Origin: Candidatus Aquidulcis sp.
GTDB taxonomy: Bacteria > Chloroflexota > Anaerolineae > UBA4142
DNA length: 34,295 nt
Assembly (NCBI GenBank): GCA_020723345.1
Contig: DYJA01000067.1
Coordinates: 1 to 34,295, forward strand
Direction of reading: 5' to 3'
Positions 10,190 to 18,999 of this stretch are shown here, piece after piece. A model generated the notes under the pieces. The model was not told where the DNA came from, searched no databases, and saw only the letters and a list, made by a program, of their open reading frames with translations. A program made the translations under genes and the position numbers. Each line of letters starts with the position of its first letter. The stretch's first letter is position 1.

Positions 10190-10226
10190 AGACCTGGAAG
10201 GTTGTGGAACCCTTCCAGGTCTTTCG
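10190..10226 (+). terminator. Intrinsic terminator after rpoC
   Basis: AGACCTGGAAGG (10190-10201) pairs perfectly with CCTTCCAGGTCT (10211-10222) around a 9-nt loop and is followed by a short T-run. Confidence 0.9.
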
Positions 10227-10320
10227 TTAGAGATTCATAAAACTGCAATACAAACCGCGCGCGGCTGCGTAAAATTCAACAGAACCAAACCCAATCTAAT
10301 TTCTCTGAAGGAGGAGAAAA

Positions 10321-11670
10321 ATGAAACTTGTACGTCTCGCCGCGATCACGCTGGTCGCGCTCACCTTGCTTGCCGCGTGCGCGCCCGCCGCGACGCCGGT
10401 CCCCACGCCCGCGCCCCCAACCAAAGCACCCGTCGTCGCGCCAACCGCGGTCCCGCCTGCTCCACCGGCAGCGGCAAAGCCAACGGAAGCGGCAACCGCA
10501 CCCGTCGGCAAAGCCGCGCCGATCTCGGTATCGAACAACGCCACGTATGGCAAAATCGTCACCGATGCGGATGGGATGACGTTGTACATGTATCCCGCCG
10601 ACACGCGCGAACCCAGCACCAGCAACTGCTACGATCAGTGCGCGCAGCGCTGGCCCCCGCTTTTGGCATCCGCCGATGGCAAGTTCGAAATCAAGAGCAG
10701 CGAACTCGACGCCAAAATGTTCGGCACGACCACGCGCAAAGACGGCGCCAAGCAGGTCACGTTCAACGGCTGGCCCCTCTATTACTGGTTCAACGACAAG
10801 AAACCCGGCGATACCCTGGGTCAAGGCGTCGGCGATATTTGGTGGGTCATGACGCCGACGGGCAGCATCATCACCGCGCCTGCCAATCCGACGGTTACGT
10901 TAAATCTCGGCGCGGGTCGCGATGGCGATCAGAGCGGGACAGTAACCCTGCAAGCGCGCGGCGATAAAACCGTCATTACCATGAATCTCAAAGCCGCGGC
11001 GGCGGGCATCCAACAACCCGCGCACATTCACGAAGGTGTGTGTCCCGCGCCCGGCGCGGTCAAATATCCACTCTCGAATGTTGTGGATGGCAAAGCCACG
11101 ACGACGCTCGACGTCAAACTCGACGATCTTTTGAGCGGCGCATTCTCGATCAACGTTCACCAATCCGCCCAGGATCTCACAAAATACGTCGCGTGCGGCA
11201 ACGTTCCGGACGGCGCCGTTCTGACGATTGACAAGGGTCGCGATGGCGATCAGAATGGCAACGCGGTCTTGGTCGCGCAAGGCGCGAAAACAGAAGTGTA
11301 TCTGTTCGTCAAACCGAATCCTGGGATTGCCCAGCCGGCGCACATCCACGAAGGCGCCTGCCCCGTGCCCGGCGCGGTCAAGTATCCGTTGACGAACGCG
11401 GTCGAAGGAAAATCCAAGACGGTCATTGACGCCGCGTTCGCTGATTTGCTCAAGGGTAAATTCGCGATCAACGTGCACCTGTCCGCGCAAGACTTGGGCA
11501 AGTACGTTTCGTGCGGCAATGTCACTGCGCCAATTCCTCAGACCGGCATGACGACCTCCACTGGTCCGGCAATCACCGCGGCGAACACCGATGGCACACC
11601 GATCTCTGCTCCAGCCGCACCCGCATCCGCGCCGACGAAAAGCCCTTCAGAGGGCGGCGGCTATAAATAA
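10321..11670 (+). CDS. Lipoprotein: COG4315 domain plus two HIHEG repeats
   Basis: This 449-residue exported lipoprotein has a lipobox LLAAC (Cys20) and a Pro/Ala linker (21-65). A domain with YGKIVTDADGMTLYMYPAD (76-94) and WPLYYWFNDKKPGDTLGQG matches what I recall of the secreted lipoprotein family COG4315/PF03640, of unknown function. Two tandem copies of a domain of about 100 residues follow (about 191-296 and 299-402). Each has a GRDGDQ start, AHIHEGxCP, GAVKYPL and FxINVHxSAQDLxKYVxCGNV. The HIH motif and beta pattern suggest a CHRD or Cu/Zn-SOD-like sandwich, but I am not sure. The C-terminal 45 residues are low complexity. The Shine-Dalgarno sequence is excellent (AAGGAGGAG). Confidence 0.85.
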   Translation: MKLVRLAAITLVALTLLAACAPAATPVPTPAPPTKAPVVAPTAVPPAPPAAAKPTEAATAPVGKAAPISVSNNATYGKIVTDADGMTLYMYPADTREPSTSNCYDQCAQRWPPLLASADGKFEIKSSELDAKMFGTTTRKDGAKQVTFNGWPLYYWFNDKKPGDTLGQGVGDIWWVMTPTGSIITAPANPTVTLNLGAGRDGDQSGTVTLQARGDKTVITMNLKAAAAGIQQPAHIHEGVCPAPGAVKYPLSNVVDGKATTTLDVKLDDLLSGAFSINVHQSAQDLTKYVACGNVPDGAVLTIDKGRDGDQNGNAVLVAQGAKTEVYLFVKPNPGIAQPAHIHEGACPVPGAVKYPLTNAVEGKSKTVIDAAFADLLKGKFAINVHLSAQDLGKYVSCGNVTAPIPQTGMTTSTGPAITAANTDGTPISAPAAPASAPTKSPSEGGGYK

Positions 11671-11695
11671 GCCGCGCAAGTCAGAGACAAAAATA

Positions 11696-11730
11696 CGCCG
11701 CGTGTGAGAAGATCACACGCGGCGCATTGC
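11696..11730. terminator. Hairpin between convergent lipoprotein and DUF35 genes
   Basis: CGCCGCGTGTGA (11696-11707) pairs perfectly with TCACACGCGGCG (11713-11724) around GAAGA. The T-tract is weak, but the hairpin lies between two convergent genes. Confidence 0.7.
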
Positions 11731-11768
11731 GTTTATCGTAAGCGATGCATCGCCCGTTCGAGCGCGCG

Positions 11769-12170
11769 CTACGCCCCATTCGCGACCGGTCGAAACTTGT
11801 AGCCGTACACGATCACGCCGTCGTCGCCGTACGCGCGCAGTTTGCGCGTCACCATTTCGACGCGCTGTCCGATTTTCAGCGCGTCCGGATTCACGTCCGT
11901 GATTTGCGCTTCGACGATCGGACCTTCATCCAGTTTCACCATGCCGACGACGTACGGCAGTTGATCTTCGTACCCCATCGGCGCGGAACGTAGCGTCGTG
12001 AACGAATACAATTCGCCGTGTCCGTCGAATTCGTGCGGCGTCAAGTTCGTCGATTTACATTCGGTACACACTTGACGCGGCGGAAAAAATTTCGCGCCGC
12101 ACTCCGCGCACACCGTACCTTCGAGCCGAAAGCGTTGATCTTTCAAACGCCAATTACGCGCCAGATCCAT
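11769..12170 (-). CDS. DUF35 Zn-ribbon/OB-fold protein of the thiolase-HMGS complex
   Basis: This 133-residue protein has a rubredoxin-like zinc ribbon with Cys21/24/35/38, then the DUF35 OB fold with GELYSFTTLR, PYVVGMVKLDEG and a C-terminal YGYKFRP. In methanogenic archaea the homologous protein bridges acetoacetyl-CoA thiolase and HMG-CoA synthase into one complex in which a shared CoA site passes the intermediate. Its position directly after the thiolase and synthase genes, as in archaea, supports the same role here. The start has GAGG five bases upstream. It is the last gene of the mevalonate cluster. Confidence 0.9.
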   Translation of the reverse strand: MDLARNWRLKDQRFRLEGTVCAECGAKFFPPRQVCTECKSTNLTPHEFDGHGELYSFTTLRSAPMGYEDQLPYVVGMVKLDEGPIVEAQITDVNPDALKIGQRVEMVTRKLRAYGDDGVIVYGYKFRPVANGA

Positions 12171-12180
12171 GGTAACCTCA

Positions 12181-12244
12181 GAGCGGATAAGAGGGCAACA
12201 GGGGGCATGAGAGAGCGCGCCTTTTTGCCTTCTTCACCCTTCTA
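12181..12244. repeat. Intercistronic purine/pyrimidine fold-back (thiolase-DUF35)
   Basis: A purine-rich arm (AAGAGGGCAACAGGGGGC) turns into a pyrimidine-rich arm (TTGCCTTCTTCACCCTTCT), ending on the thiolase stop codon (12242-12244). It is a weaker member of the 9-nt class. Confidence 0.65.
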
Positions 12245-13393
12245 GTTTGTGAAAATATGCGTCACCGCGTTCGCCGCGACGCCGCCGAGCGATTGCGTCA
12301 TCGCGATATGCGCGTCCGGCACCTGGTTTTTTCCGGCTTGTCCGCGCAACTGCGTCACCGCTTCGACGGCTTGGTACACGCCGGTCGCGCCGACCGGATG
12401 ACCGCGCGCTTTCAACCCGCCCATCGTGCTGAGCGGCAGTTTGCCTTGAATGCCGATTTGTCCTTCGCGCGCGAGCAGCGCGCCGCGTCCGCGTTCCGCA
12501 AATCCAGCGGCTTCGAGCGACATCACGCTCATGATCGAAAACGCGTCGTGAACTTCAAACAGATCGACATCCTGCGGCGCGATGCCGGCTTGCGCGTACG
12601 CTTTTTGCGACGAAATCTCGACCGCGCTCAGCCACAACGGATCGCGGCGGTCCTGAAGACCGAGCGAATCGGTGCCGCTCGCGCTTGCCGCGATCTTGAT
12701 CGCGCGCGCACCGTTGCCGTTCAGCCGATTTGTCGGCATCAAGACGAGCGCGGCGGCGCCGTCGCAAATCGGCGCGGAATCCATCACGCTGATCGGGTCG
12801 GCAATATCGCGCGATTTTTTGTACTGCTCGACCGTGATCGGCGCGCGAAACATCGCGTACGGATTGTTGACCGCGTTCGCGTGCGCGTTCAGCGTGAACG
12901 CCGCGAAATCTTCCGGCACGAGATCGTATTCGTACATATAGCGTTTCATCAACAGCGCGTTGAGCGCGACGAACGAAATGCCGTGAATCGTTTCGTAATC
13001 GCCGTCCGCCGCCATCGCGAGCGACGCGGTCGTCAAACAGTTCGACGTTTCGGTGAGTTTCTCCGCGCCCGCGACAATCACCACGTCGAATTGTCCCGAC
13101 GCGACTGCGAGATAACCGACGCGCAATGCCGCGCCGCCGCCGCCGCACGCCGCTTCGACTTTCAGCGCTTCGATGCCGCGCAAGCCGACTTGATCCGCGA
13201 TCAGCGCGCCGAGATTTTCTTGCCCGGCAAGTTCGCCGCTCAACATGTTGCCGACGTACAACGCGTCGGCGTGATCCACGTGCGCGTCTTTCAGCGCGCC
13301 CAGAATCGCTTCGGTCGCCAAATCGCGCAGCGATCTTTCCCAATGCTCTTTGACTTTGGCTTGTCCGATTCCAACTACAGAAACGTCACGCAT
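12242..13393 (-). CDS. Archaeal-type acetyl-CoA acetyltransferase (thiolase)
   Basis: This 383-residue thiolase condenses two acetyl-CoA to acetoacetyl-CoA, the first step of the mevalonate route. The acyl-accepting Cys83 lies in EAACGGGGAAL. His282 in EVHDAF and His332 in GGLKARGHPVGATG are the catalytic histidines. The C-terminal region reads SLGGVAANAV where classical thiolases have a second cysteine in CIGGG; lack of that Cys is typical of the archaeal and SCP-x-like group. GGAGG lies five bases before the ATG. The order synthase, thiolase, DUF35 is that of archaeal mevalonate operons. Confidence 0.92.
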   Translation of the reverse strand: MRDVSVVGIGQAKVKEHWERSLRDLATEAILGALKDAHVDHADALYVGNMLSGELAGQENLGALIADQVGLRGIEALKVEAACGGGGAALRVGYLAVASGQFDVVIVAGAEKLTETSNCLTTASLAMAADGDYETIHGISFVALNALLMKRYMYEYDLVPEDFAAFTLNAHANAVNNPYAMFRAPITVEQYKKSRDIADPISVMDSAPICDGAAALVLMPTNRLNGNGARAIKIAASASGTDSLGLQDRRDPLWLSAVEISSQKAYAQAGIAPQDVDLFEVHDAFSIMSVMSLEAAGFAERGRGALLAREGQIGIQGKLPLSTMGGLKARGHPVGATGVYQAVEAVTQLRGQAGKNQVPDAHIAMTQSLGGVAANAVTHIFTN

Positions 13394-13401
13394 GTTGCCT
13401 C

Positions 13402-13460
13402 CAGTGTTCAGTCTTCAGTGTCCAGTATTCAGTTAACTGGATACTGAACACTGAAGACTA
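13402..13460. repeat. Intercistronic heptamer inverted repeat (HMGS-thiolase)
   Basis: CAGTGTT, CAGTCTT, CAGTGTC and CAGTATT (13402-13429) lead to the palindrome CAGTTAACTG (13430-13439). Complementary units GATACTG, AACACTG and AAGACTAG follow, running into the synthase stop codon. The arms are about 28 nt with few mismatches. Confidence 0.92.
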
Positions 13461-14513
13461 GTTCATTACTAGTTTCCCGCGATACCGCGCGTACAACGCG
13501 TAGTCAATCACCTCGCGGCGCGACACGTACCACATTGTTTTCGCAGCTTTCGCGACTCGTTCGCGAATTTTTTCGGTGACGACGAATGAGAACGCGTCGC
13601 TGCCCGCGCCGCTGCCGAACGAGCACATCAAGATCCGGTCGCCCGGTTTCGCGATGTCGAGCACCGCGGTCGCGCCGATCATCGCCGCGCCGGAGTACGT
13701 GTTGCCGATTTTGTTTGTGAGCAAGCCGGGCGCGATTTGTTCCGGCTTGAAGCCCAGTTTCTTCGCGGCGGTCTGCGGAAATTTCACGTTCGGTTGATGG
13801 AAAATCGCGTACGCAAAATCACTTGGCTTGTAACCCAGTTCGTCCAGCAGACCTTGCGCGCCGCGCAGAGTATGATCGAAATACGCCGGTTCGCCGGTGA
13901 AACGATTGCCGTGCTGCGGATAGTGCTGATGCTCGCGCCGGAAAAAGTCCGGCGTGTCGGTAACGTACGAGTACGATCCTTCGAGAATCGCGAGCGCGTT
14001 TTCCGCCGGACCAACGATGTACGCCGCGCCGCCCGCGCCCGCGGTGTATTCGAGCGCGTCGTGCGGACGACCTTGCGCGGTGTCCATCCCAATCGCCATC
14101 GCGTACTCCGCCATCTCCGAGCCGACCAAGCCAATCGCGGCTTGCAGCGCTTCGGTGCCGGCTTTGCACGCGAATTCCCAATCACCTGCGAGAATCGAAC
14201 CCGCCGCGCCGATCGCGTCCGCCACAATCGTGGACGACGGCTTGACCGCGTACGGATGCGATTCGCTGCCGACCCAGAGCGCGCGCAGTTGCTGCGGATC
14301 GATCCCGGCGCGCGCGAGCGCGTTGCGCGCCGCTTCGATGCTCATTGTCACCGTATCTTCGTCGAGACCGGGAACGGCTTTTTCTTCAATCGGCAAGCCA
14401 TCTTCCGCGCCGCCCCACACGCGCGCGATTTCTTCCGCGCGAATGCGAAAGCGCGGCACGTATGCGCCGTAGCCGATGATACCAACATCCCGTTTGGGTT
14501 TCATCAATTTCAT
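13458..14513 (-). CDS. Archaeal-type hydroxymethylglutaryl-CoA synthase
   Basis: This 351-residue synthase adds acetyl-CoA to acetoacetyl-CoA to give HMG-CoA. The catalytic residues expected for the family are visible: Glu84 in [15 protein letters not shown], Cys116 in [13 protein letters not shown] and His239 in [16 protein letters not shown] is also present. The sequence and length match the archaeal/Chloroflexi form rather than the longer eukaryotic or Gram-positive coccal enzymes. I chose the ATG at 14513, with GGTGGAG upstream. The longer frame to 14582 runs through a heptamer repeat and past the neighbouring stop codon, so it is rejected. It follows the CreD-like gene and precedes the thiolase. 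Confidence 0.93.
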   Translation of the reverse strand: MKLMKPKRDVGIIGYGAYVPRFRIRAEEIARVWGGAEDGLPIEEKAVPGLDEDTVTMSIEAARNALARAGIDPQQLRALWVGSESHPYAVKPSSTIVADAIGAAGSILAGDWEFACKAGTEALQAAIGLVGSEMAEYAMAIGMDTAQGRPHDALEYTAGAGGAAYIVGPAENALAILEGSYSYVTDTPDFFRREHQHYPQHGNRFTGEPAYFDHTLRGAQGLLDELGYKPSDFAYAIFHQPNVKFPQTAAKKLGFKPEQIAPGLLTNKIGNTYSGAAMIGATAVLDIAKPGDRILMCSFGSGAGSDAFSFVVTEKIRERVAKAAKTMWYVSRREVIDYALYARYRGKLVMN

Positions 14514-14540
14514 TGCAATTCGTTCTCCACCTATGCAAAT

Positions 14541-14592
14541 CGTGAGACGTGATGCGTGATACGTGAACAATTCATGTATCACGTTTCGCGTT
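14541..14592. repeat. Intercistronic heptamer inverted repeat (CreD-HMGS)
   Basis: CGTGAGA, CGTGATG, CGTGATA and CGTGAAC (14541-14568) are in register. CGTGATACGTGAA (14555-14567) pairs with 14571-14583 with one mismatch around a 3-nt loop. The stop codon of the upstream gene (14572-14574) lies inside the right arm. The CGTGATG vocabulary is shared with 23371-23414. Confidence 0.9.
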
Positions 14593-15774
14593 TCTACCTT
14601 TAAACACGCCGTCCCATTCCACCTTCGCCGTCATTTGCATCATCACCGCAAGCGTAACGATCGCACCGATGGTGATGACAAGCCCGGTATAGCCCTCAAA
14701 GAAGAACGCGTACGAGAACAAGACCAGGAACAGAAATTGGGCGACGCCAACTTCTCGCAACGCGAATCTCCAATTCACCACGCGCCCGATGTAAGTGATG
14801 ACGAGCAACAGCGATACGAGCGCGGAAATGATAAAAGCGATTTCAATAGCGACTTGGTCGGCGAGATAAGCAAAGAGCAAATGAAACGAGAAGAACGCCC
14901 CGCCGAGGAAAAAATAGTGCATCGGATGCAACCGCTCCGCGTGACCGCGCACCGCGCCGATGATGACGAGCACAGTAAAGAAAAACAACAATGAAACCGG
15001 CGCGAAAAGACTCATCGTGCTCGCAAGCGGTCCGGGTTGCGTCTTTTGCGGCATCTTGACGCCGATAGAAAAGCCAGCGACAAGCGAATCAAATTTCCAA
15101 CCGAGTCTCCATCCATTCTCCATCGTTTCCTTGGTGGATGACGAGATTGTTCCTTGCGGAAAATCAAAATCGCGAAAATCGGTAGTCACAACCAGATTGA
15201 AATCTTTGACGTTGGTAATGCCCGATCCAAATTTGTAGCGCCAATCGTCCATACCGCGCGATCTGTACGTAATTTGCGCGTTTACGCTCTCGCGTGGACG
15301 CAGGGCAATGGTCTTGTTCAATCCTCTCGACAAATCACTTTCCGGCAAAACGCGCGTCCCGTTGATTTCGAACTTGAAATTGTCGTACAACGTATCCCTT
15401 GCTGGGAAATTGTACTCCACCGTCATCGTCACCGGTTGATCGAGTGAGTTGATGAATTTGTACTTGCCGTCGAAATCCACAGTGTAGGTCGAATACCACA
15501 GCAGACCTTTTTGGCGATAGTCCAAATCCAAGTTCACCTTGATGTCGCTTGAATCAAGTTGCACCGAAACAGTGTGCGTGGGTGCTTCGGATGTAACAAA
15601 ACTAGCCGTCGGCGCAGTTTGGGTCAGCGCCGGTCCCCAGAGTTCACCGACGCGCGGGCGAAGCTCACCGCCAAACTGGCTTGTGCGCGCGCCTGTAACG
15701 CCAGCCAGGACCAACCAGGCGAAACTCACGCACGCGAAAATGAACACGATTGCGATCAAACGCGGAATGGACAT
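14572..15774 (-). CDS. CreD-like membrane protein
   Basis: This 400-residue protein starts with a signal anchor (about residues 4-26), followed by an extracellular beta-rich domain of roughly 230 residues. That domain includes the [12 protein letters not shown] and LPRES-type segments of CreD-like proteins. Then come about five C-terminal membrane segments, starting [11 protein letters not shown] and including [22 protein letters not shown]. This resembles the inner membrane protein CreD family (PF06123), which has a role in envelope stress in enterobacteria but no defined biochemistry. GGAG lies six bases before the ATG at 15774; an upstream start at 15810 is not needed. It lies between HMG-CoA reductase and HMG-CoA synthase, an unexpected place, with no obvious mevalonate function. 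Confidence 0.75.
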   Translation of the reverse strand: MSIPRLIAIVFIFACVSFAWLVLAGVTGARTSQFGGELRPRVGELWGPALTQTAPTASFVTSEAPTHTVSVQLDSSDIKVNLDLDYRQKGLLWYSTYTVDFDGKYKFINSLDQPVTMTVEYNFPARDTLYDNFKFEINGTRVLPESDLSRGLNKTIALRPRESVNAQITYRSRGMDDWRYKFGSGITNVKDFNLVVTTDFRDFDFPQGTISSSTKETMENGWRLGWKFDSLVAGFSIGVKMPQKTQPGPLASTMSLFAPVSLLFFFTVLVIIGAVRGHAERLHPMHYFFLGGAFFSFHLLFAYLADQVAIEIAFIISALVSLLLVITYIGRVVNWRFALREVGVAQFLFLVLFSYAFFFEGYTGLVITIGAIVTLAVMMQMTAKVEWDGVFKGRNAKRDT

Positions 15775-15809
15775 TGAAATCTCCAAGTATGAAGCGTGGC
15801 TGGTGAACA

Positions 15810-15830
15810 TTCACGCTTCACGTTTCACGA
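15810..15830. repeat. Intercistronic heptamer repeat (HMGR-CreD)
   Basis: TTCACGC, TTCACGT and TTCACGA are in register and overlap the reductase stop codon (15825-15827). A partly complementary GAAGCGTG...GTGAA stretch (15791-15807) provides a fold-back arm. Confidence 0.8.
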
Positions 15831-17069
15831 TTCGTTCTTCAGCAGTTCTTTCGCTCGATTCAACGCGATATTTTTCTCTGTGACCAATTGCTCCGCGATG
15901 CGATCAATCTGCGCGCCTTGCGCGCCCGCAGAAATCGCGACTTGACGCGCGTGCAGCGCCATGTGACCTTGCTGAATTCCTTCCGCCGCGAGCGCGCGCA
16001 GCGCACCCAAGTTCTGCGCGAGTCCAACCGCCGCAAGCACGCCCGCAAATTCCGGCGCGGTTTGCACGCCCAAAATTTTCAGCGCAATTTTCGCGAGCGG
16101 ATGCGCGTTCACCGTTCCGCCGATGATGCCGCTGACAATCGGTAGTTCCAGCGAGCCGATGAGATCGCCGTTCTGATCGCGATCCCAGGTCGTCAGCGCG
16201 CGATATTGTCCGCCGCGCGCGGCGTACGCGTGCGCGCCCGCTTCAATCGCGCGCCAATCGTTGCCCGTTGCGACGACGACCGCGTCGATCCCGTTCATAA
16301 TGCCTTTGTTGTGCGTCGTCGCGCGGTACGGGTCAACTTCCGCCATCACTTGCGCGGCGACGATGTTTCGCACAACGTCGTCGCCTAAATCTTCCCGCGT
16401 CACGCGGCACGTGGCGCGCGCCACGCGCTTGTCCGCGAGGTTTGACAAAATGCGGAGGACGACGCGCCCGCCCGTCAATTTTTCGATGAACGGCGCAATC
16501 GTCTCGCAAGACGTGTTGACCGAGTTCGCGCCCATCGCGTCGCGCACGTCCACGATCAGATGCACGATCAACATCGCGCCGACGCGCGTATCGCGCATCA
16601 CGCGTACCTCCAGATCGCGCGTGCCACCGCCAAATTCGACAAGCGTCGATTTCGAATCGGCGAGCCGAAGGATTTCATCGCGCGCGGCGAGAATTTTTTC
16701 GCGCGCCGCGTCGACATCGCGCAGATCGACAACTTGGACTTGACCGATCATCAGCGGCGCATCCGCGCTCGCCGTAAAGCCGCCCGCGTTGCGCACGAGT
16801 TTCGCCGCGTGCGATGCCGCCGCAACGACCGACGGCTCTTCAATCGCCATCGGGATCAAATAATCGCGCCCGTTGATCTGGAAATTCGTCGCGACGCCGA
16901 GCGGCAAGCCGTGAATCCCGACGACGTTTTCGATCAAACGATTCGCCAAATCGAGCGAAACGCCGCCGTTGGTGAGCGCGGCGATTTCGTTTTCTGTCAA
17001 GTTAAGACGGCGCTGTCGTTCAGAAACGCTGAGGCGATAAAATCCTTCGAGGCGGGACGTGGCGGTCAA
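15825..17069 (-). CDS. mvaA: Hydroxymethylglutaryl-CoA reductase, class II (degradative-type fold)
   Basis: The enzyme reduces HMG-CoA to mevalonate. From the chosen TTG it has 414 residues and aligns closely with the Pseudomonas mevalonii class II enzyme. It shows GLPLGVATNFQINGRDY, the catalytic Glu in MAIEEPSVVAAAS, DAMGANSVNT, the catalytic Lys in THNKGIMNGID (about 255), Asp in VATGNDWRA (about 271) and His in QGHMALHAR (about 369). The TTG at 17069 has AGGAG nine bases upstream and yields the standard TSRLEGFYRLS beginning. A TATAAT at 17100-17105 lies inside the frame extension to 17123, so the longer start is unlikely. In this cluster, with thiolase and synthase, the role is biosynthetic. 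Confidence 0.94.
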   Translation of the reverse strand: MTATSRLEGFYRLSVSERQRRLNLTENEIAALTNGGVSLDLANRLIENVVGIHGLPLGVATNFQINGRDYLIPMAIEEPSVVAAASHAAKLVRNAGGFTASADAPLMIGQVQVVDLRDVDAAREKILAARDEILRLADSKSTLVEFGGGTRDLEVRVMRDTRVGAMLIVHLIVDVRDAMGANSVNTSCETIAPFIEKLTGGRVVLRILSNLADKRVARATCRVTREDLGDDVVRNIVAAQVMAEVDPYRATTHNKGIMNGIDAVVVATGNDWRAIEAGAHAYAARGGQYRALTTWDRDQNGDLIGSLELPIVSGIIGGTVNAHPLAKIALKILGVQTAPEFAGVLAAVGLAQNLGALRALAAEGIQQGHMALHARQVAISAGAQGAQIDRIAEQLVTEKNIALNRAKELLKNES

Positions 17070-17099
17070 TTTCAGTGTCTCCTGTGTATTACGATGCAG

Positions 17100-17105
17100 A
17101 TTATA
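17100..17105 (-). promoter_or_regulatory. Probable -10 element of the mevalonate cluster
   Basis: A perfect TATAAT on the minus strand lies about 20 nt upstream of the reductase Shine-Dalgarno sequence (17079-17083). TTGATA hexamers upstream are at poor spacing (12 and 22 nt), so the -35 is unresolved. Confidence 0.5.
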
Positions 17106-17181
17106 CTCGAATTGGACTATCAAATGCTATCAAGGAAGGTGGTTTTGCTATCATTTTGGGGGAACGGGTTGACACAAAGGG

Positions 17182-17215
17182 GCGACCCACGCCGAAATAT
17201 TTCAGCATGGGTCGC
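17182..17215. terminator. Hairpin overlapping the msrQ stop codon
   Basis: GCGACCCA (17182-17189) pairs with TGGGTCGC (17208-17215). The msrQ stop codon (17202-17204) lies in the loop. There is no good T-tract, so termination is uncertain. Confidence 0.45.
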
Positions 17216-17876
17216 GAGTCATAAGAATTTTTGATTTTGCCGCGTCAATTCTATCGAGCGGCGATTTGGGCTTGCTGCGAAAGCGCGCGATCAGTTCACG
17301 CACCGGGCGTACTCGCAGCAAGAGCAACGCCACGACAATCGCGCCGTAGGTCAGCGGTTCGCGCACGTCGAGTTTGACGAGCCAAACGAAATGGACGATC
17401 ACGAGCAGCGCGGCGAGATAGACCCAGCGATGCAGCTTCGCCCACCGCTTGCCCAGCCGCTTTTTCGATCCTTTGGTCGAGGTGAGCGCGAGCGCGAGCA
17501 AGATCACGAACGCGCTCGCGCCCACGAGCGCGTACGGTCGTTCCAGAATCGCGCCTTGCAGCAACGCGAGATCGAATCCGTAATCCACGCCGACGAACAT
17601 CGTCGCGTGCGCGAGCGCGTAGAAAAACGCGTACAGTCCTAACGCGCGGCGCACTTGAAGCGCGGATCGAAATCCCAAAACCGTGTTGGCGGGCGTGCAA
17701 GCAAGCGACAACGTGAGCAAAATCAGCGCGGTCTTGCCGGTGCGAAAGATGATCTCGCGAATCGGTTCCGCGCCCAACCGATCCGTCAACGCGTCCCCGA
17801 CGAGCGCGACCAAGGGAATCCACGCGCCAACGTGAACGACGATGCGGAGCCAGTGCGCCTTGAGTATACGAATCAT
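17202..17876 (-). CDS. msrQ: Heme-binding membrane subunit MsrQ
   Basis: This 224-residue membrane protein of the ferric-reductase-like (YedZ) family passes electrons from the quinone pool or flavin to MsrP outside the membrane. About six hydrophobic helices are visible. Candidate heme-ligand histidines occur in YALAHATMF, LHRWVYLAALLVIVHFVW and the HVGAWIP start. The ATG at 17876 overlaps the msrP stop codon (TGATG), so the two are translationally coupled. The open frame extends to 18518, but that part is out of frame with, and antisense-like to, msrP coding and is not real. Confidence 0.9.
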   Translation of the reverse strand: MIRILKAHWLRIVVHVGAWIPLVALVGDALTDRLGAEPIREIIFRTGKTALILLTLSLACTPANTVLGFRSALQVRRALGLYAFFYALAHATMFVGVDYGFDLALLQGAILERPYALVGASAFVILLALALTSTKGSKKRLGKRWAKLHRWVYLAALLVIVHFVWLVKLDVREPLTYGAIVVALLLLRVRPVRELIARFRSKPKSPLDRIDAAKSKILMTRDPC

Positions 17877-18814
17877 CAATAATTCTTCCGCAAATCCAAT
17901 CCCGCGTACAACTGCGCGACTTGGTCCGCGTAGCCGTTGAACAGAATCGTCTTGCGGCGACTCAACTCGCCGATGCGGCGCTCGGTGGCTTGCGACCAGC
18001 GCGGGTGCGACACGTCGGGATTGACGTTCGCGTAAAAGCCGTACTCGTGCGGCGCGGACGCCATCCAAAACGAAATCGGCATTTCTTCGACGAGATCGAT
18101 CTTGACGATGGACTTGATGCCCTTGAACCCGTACTTCCACGGCACGATCAAGCGAATCGGCGCGCCGTCTTGCGGCGGCAGCGGTTTGCCGTACAAGCCG
18201 GTCGCGAGGATCGTCAAATCGTGCATCGCTTCGTCGAGCCGCAAACCTTCGACGTAGGGCCAATCCATAAATGAATTCTGCTGACCCGGCATCTGCTTTG
18301 GATCGTACAAGGTTTCGAATCGGACGTACTTGGCTTTGGACAATGGATCGACTTGCGCGAGCAATTTCGAAAGCGGAAAACCGATCCAGGGAATGACCAT
18401 CGACCACGCCTCGACGCAGCGCAGACGATAGATGCGTTCCTCCTGCTCGAACTTGAGCAACTCTTCCAGTCCGAACGTGCGCGGCTGGTTGACGAGTCCG
18501 CCGACCTGCACCGTCCACGGCGACGTTCTAAAATTTTTCGAGAGCGGCGCGACGCTTTCCTTGTCGAGCGAGAATTCGTAATAGTTGTTGTAGTTCGTGA
18601 TCGTATCGTACGGCGTCAACTTGTCGCCCAATTCATCGGCGGCTTGGCTGGCTTTTGGCGCGGGCAGCGCGACCCCAGACGTTGGCGTCGGCGTTGGCGC
18701 GCCGCACGCGCTCAACAGCGCGCCCGCCGCAACCGCGCTCGCCGTGGCGATGAATTGGCGCCGGGTGAGATATAAATGTTCCGGTGTAATTTCCGACGCT
18801 GAAATTTTTTCCAT
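17876..18814 (-). CDS. msrP: Protein-methionine-sulfoxide reductase catalytic subunit MsrP
   Basis: This is a molybdopterin enzyme (YedY) that repairs oxidised methionines in exported proteins; 312 residues from the ATG at 18814, which follows GGGAGG. Twin arginines at 18-19 ([11 protein letters not shown]) start a Tat-type signal. The signal ends in LLSAC, so the protein may also be a lipoprotein, unlike the soluble E. coli enzyme. Cys133 in [15 protein letters not shown] is the expected molybdenum ligand. [26 protein letters not shown] is the conserved cofactor-binding stretch, written here as the segment around residue 225. msrQ follows with a one-base overlap. Confidence 0.94.
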   Translation of the reverse strand: MEKISASEITPEHLYLTRRQFIATASAVAAGALLSACGAPTPTPTSGVALPAPKASQAADELGDKLTPYDTITNYNNYYEFSLDKESVAPLSKNFRTSPWTVQVGGLVNQPRTFGLEELLKFEQEERIYRLRCVEAWSMVIPWIGFPLSKLLAQVDPLSKAKYVRFETLYDPKQMPGQQNSFMDWPYVEGLRLDEAMHDLTILATGLYGKPLPPQDGAPIRLIVPWKYGFKGIKSIVKIDLVEEMPISFWMASAPHEYGFYANVNPDVSHPRWSQATERRIGELSRRKTILFNGYADQVAQLYAGLDLRKNY

Positions 18815-18999
18815 ATCAACCTCCCAATTTGGTCTATCTTTCCATATACGCAAATTATGTTTCTATAGTTTGGTAGAAAGAATTCCAAGTTGGCGCGCGA
18901 TCAGAACAAATGTCTCTTTTGGGCTTTCGCGGTTGAAGATGATGCGTACCTCTGGTATAATGCAATCGCGCGATTCATTCGGCTCGCGCTGAAAGGTGA

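Noticed and set aside
17877-18518. N-terminal extension of the MsrQ frame
   Set aside because: It lies over msrP in another frame on the same strand. MsrQ begins at the ATG at 17876 that overlaps the msrP stop codon.
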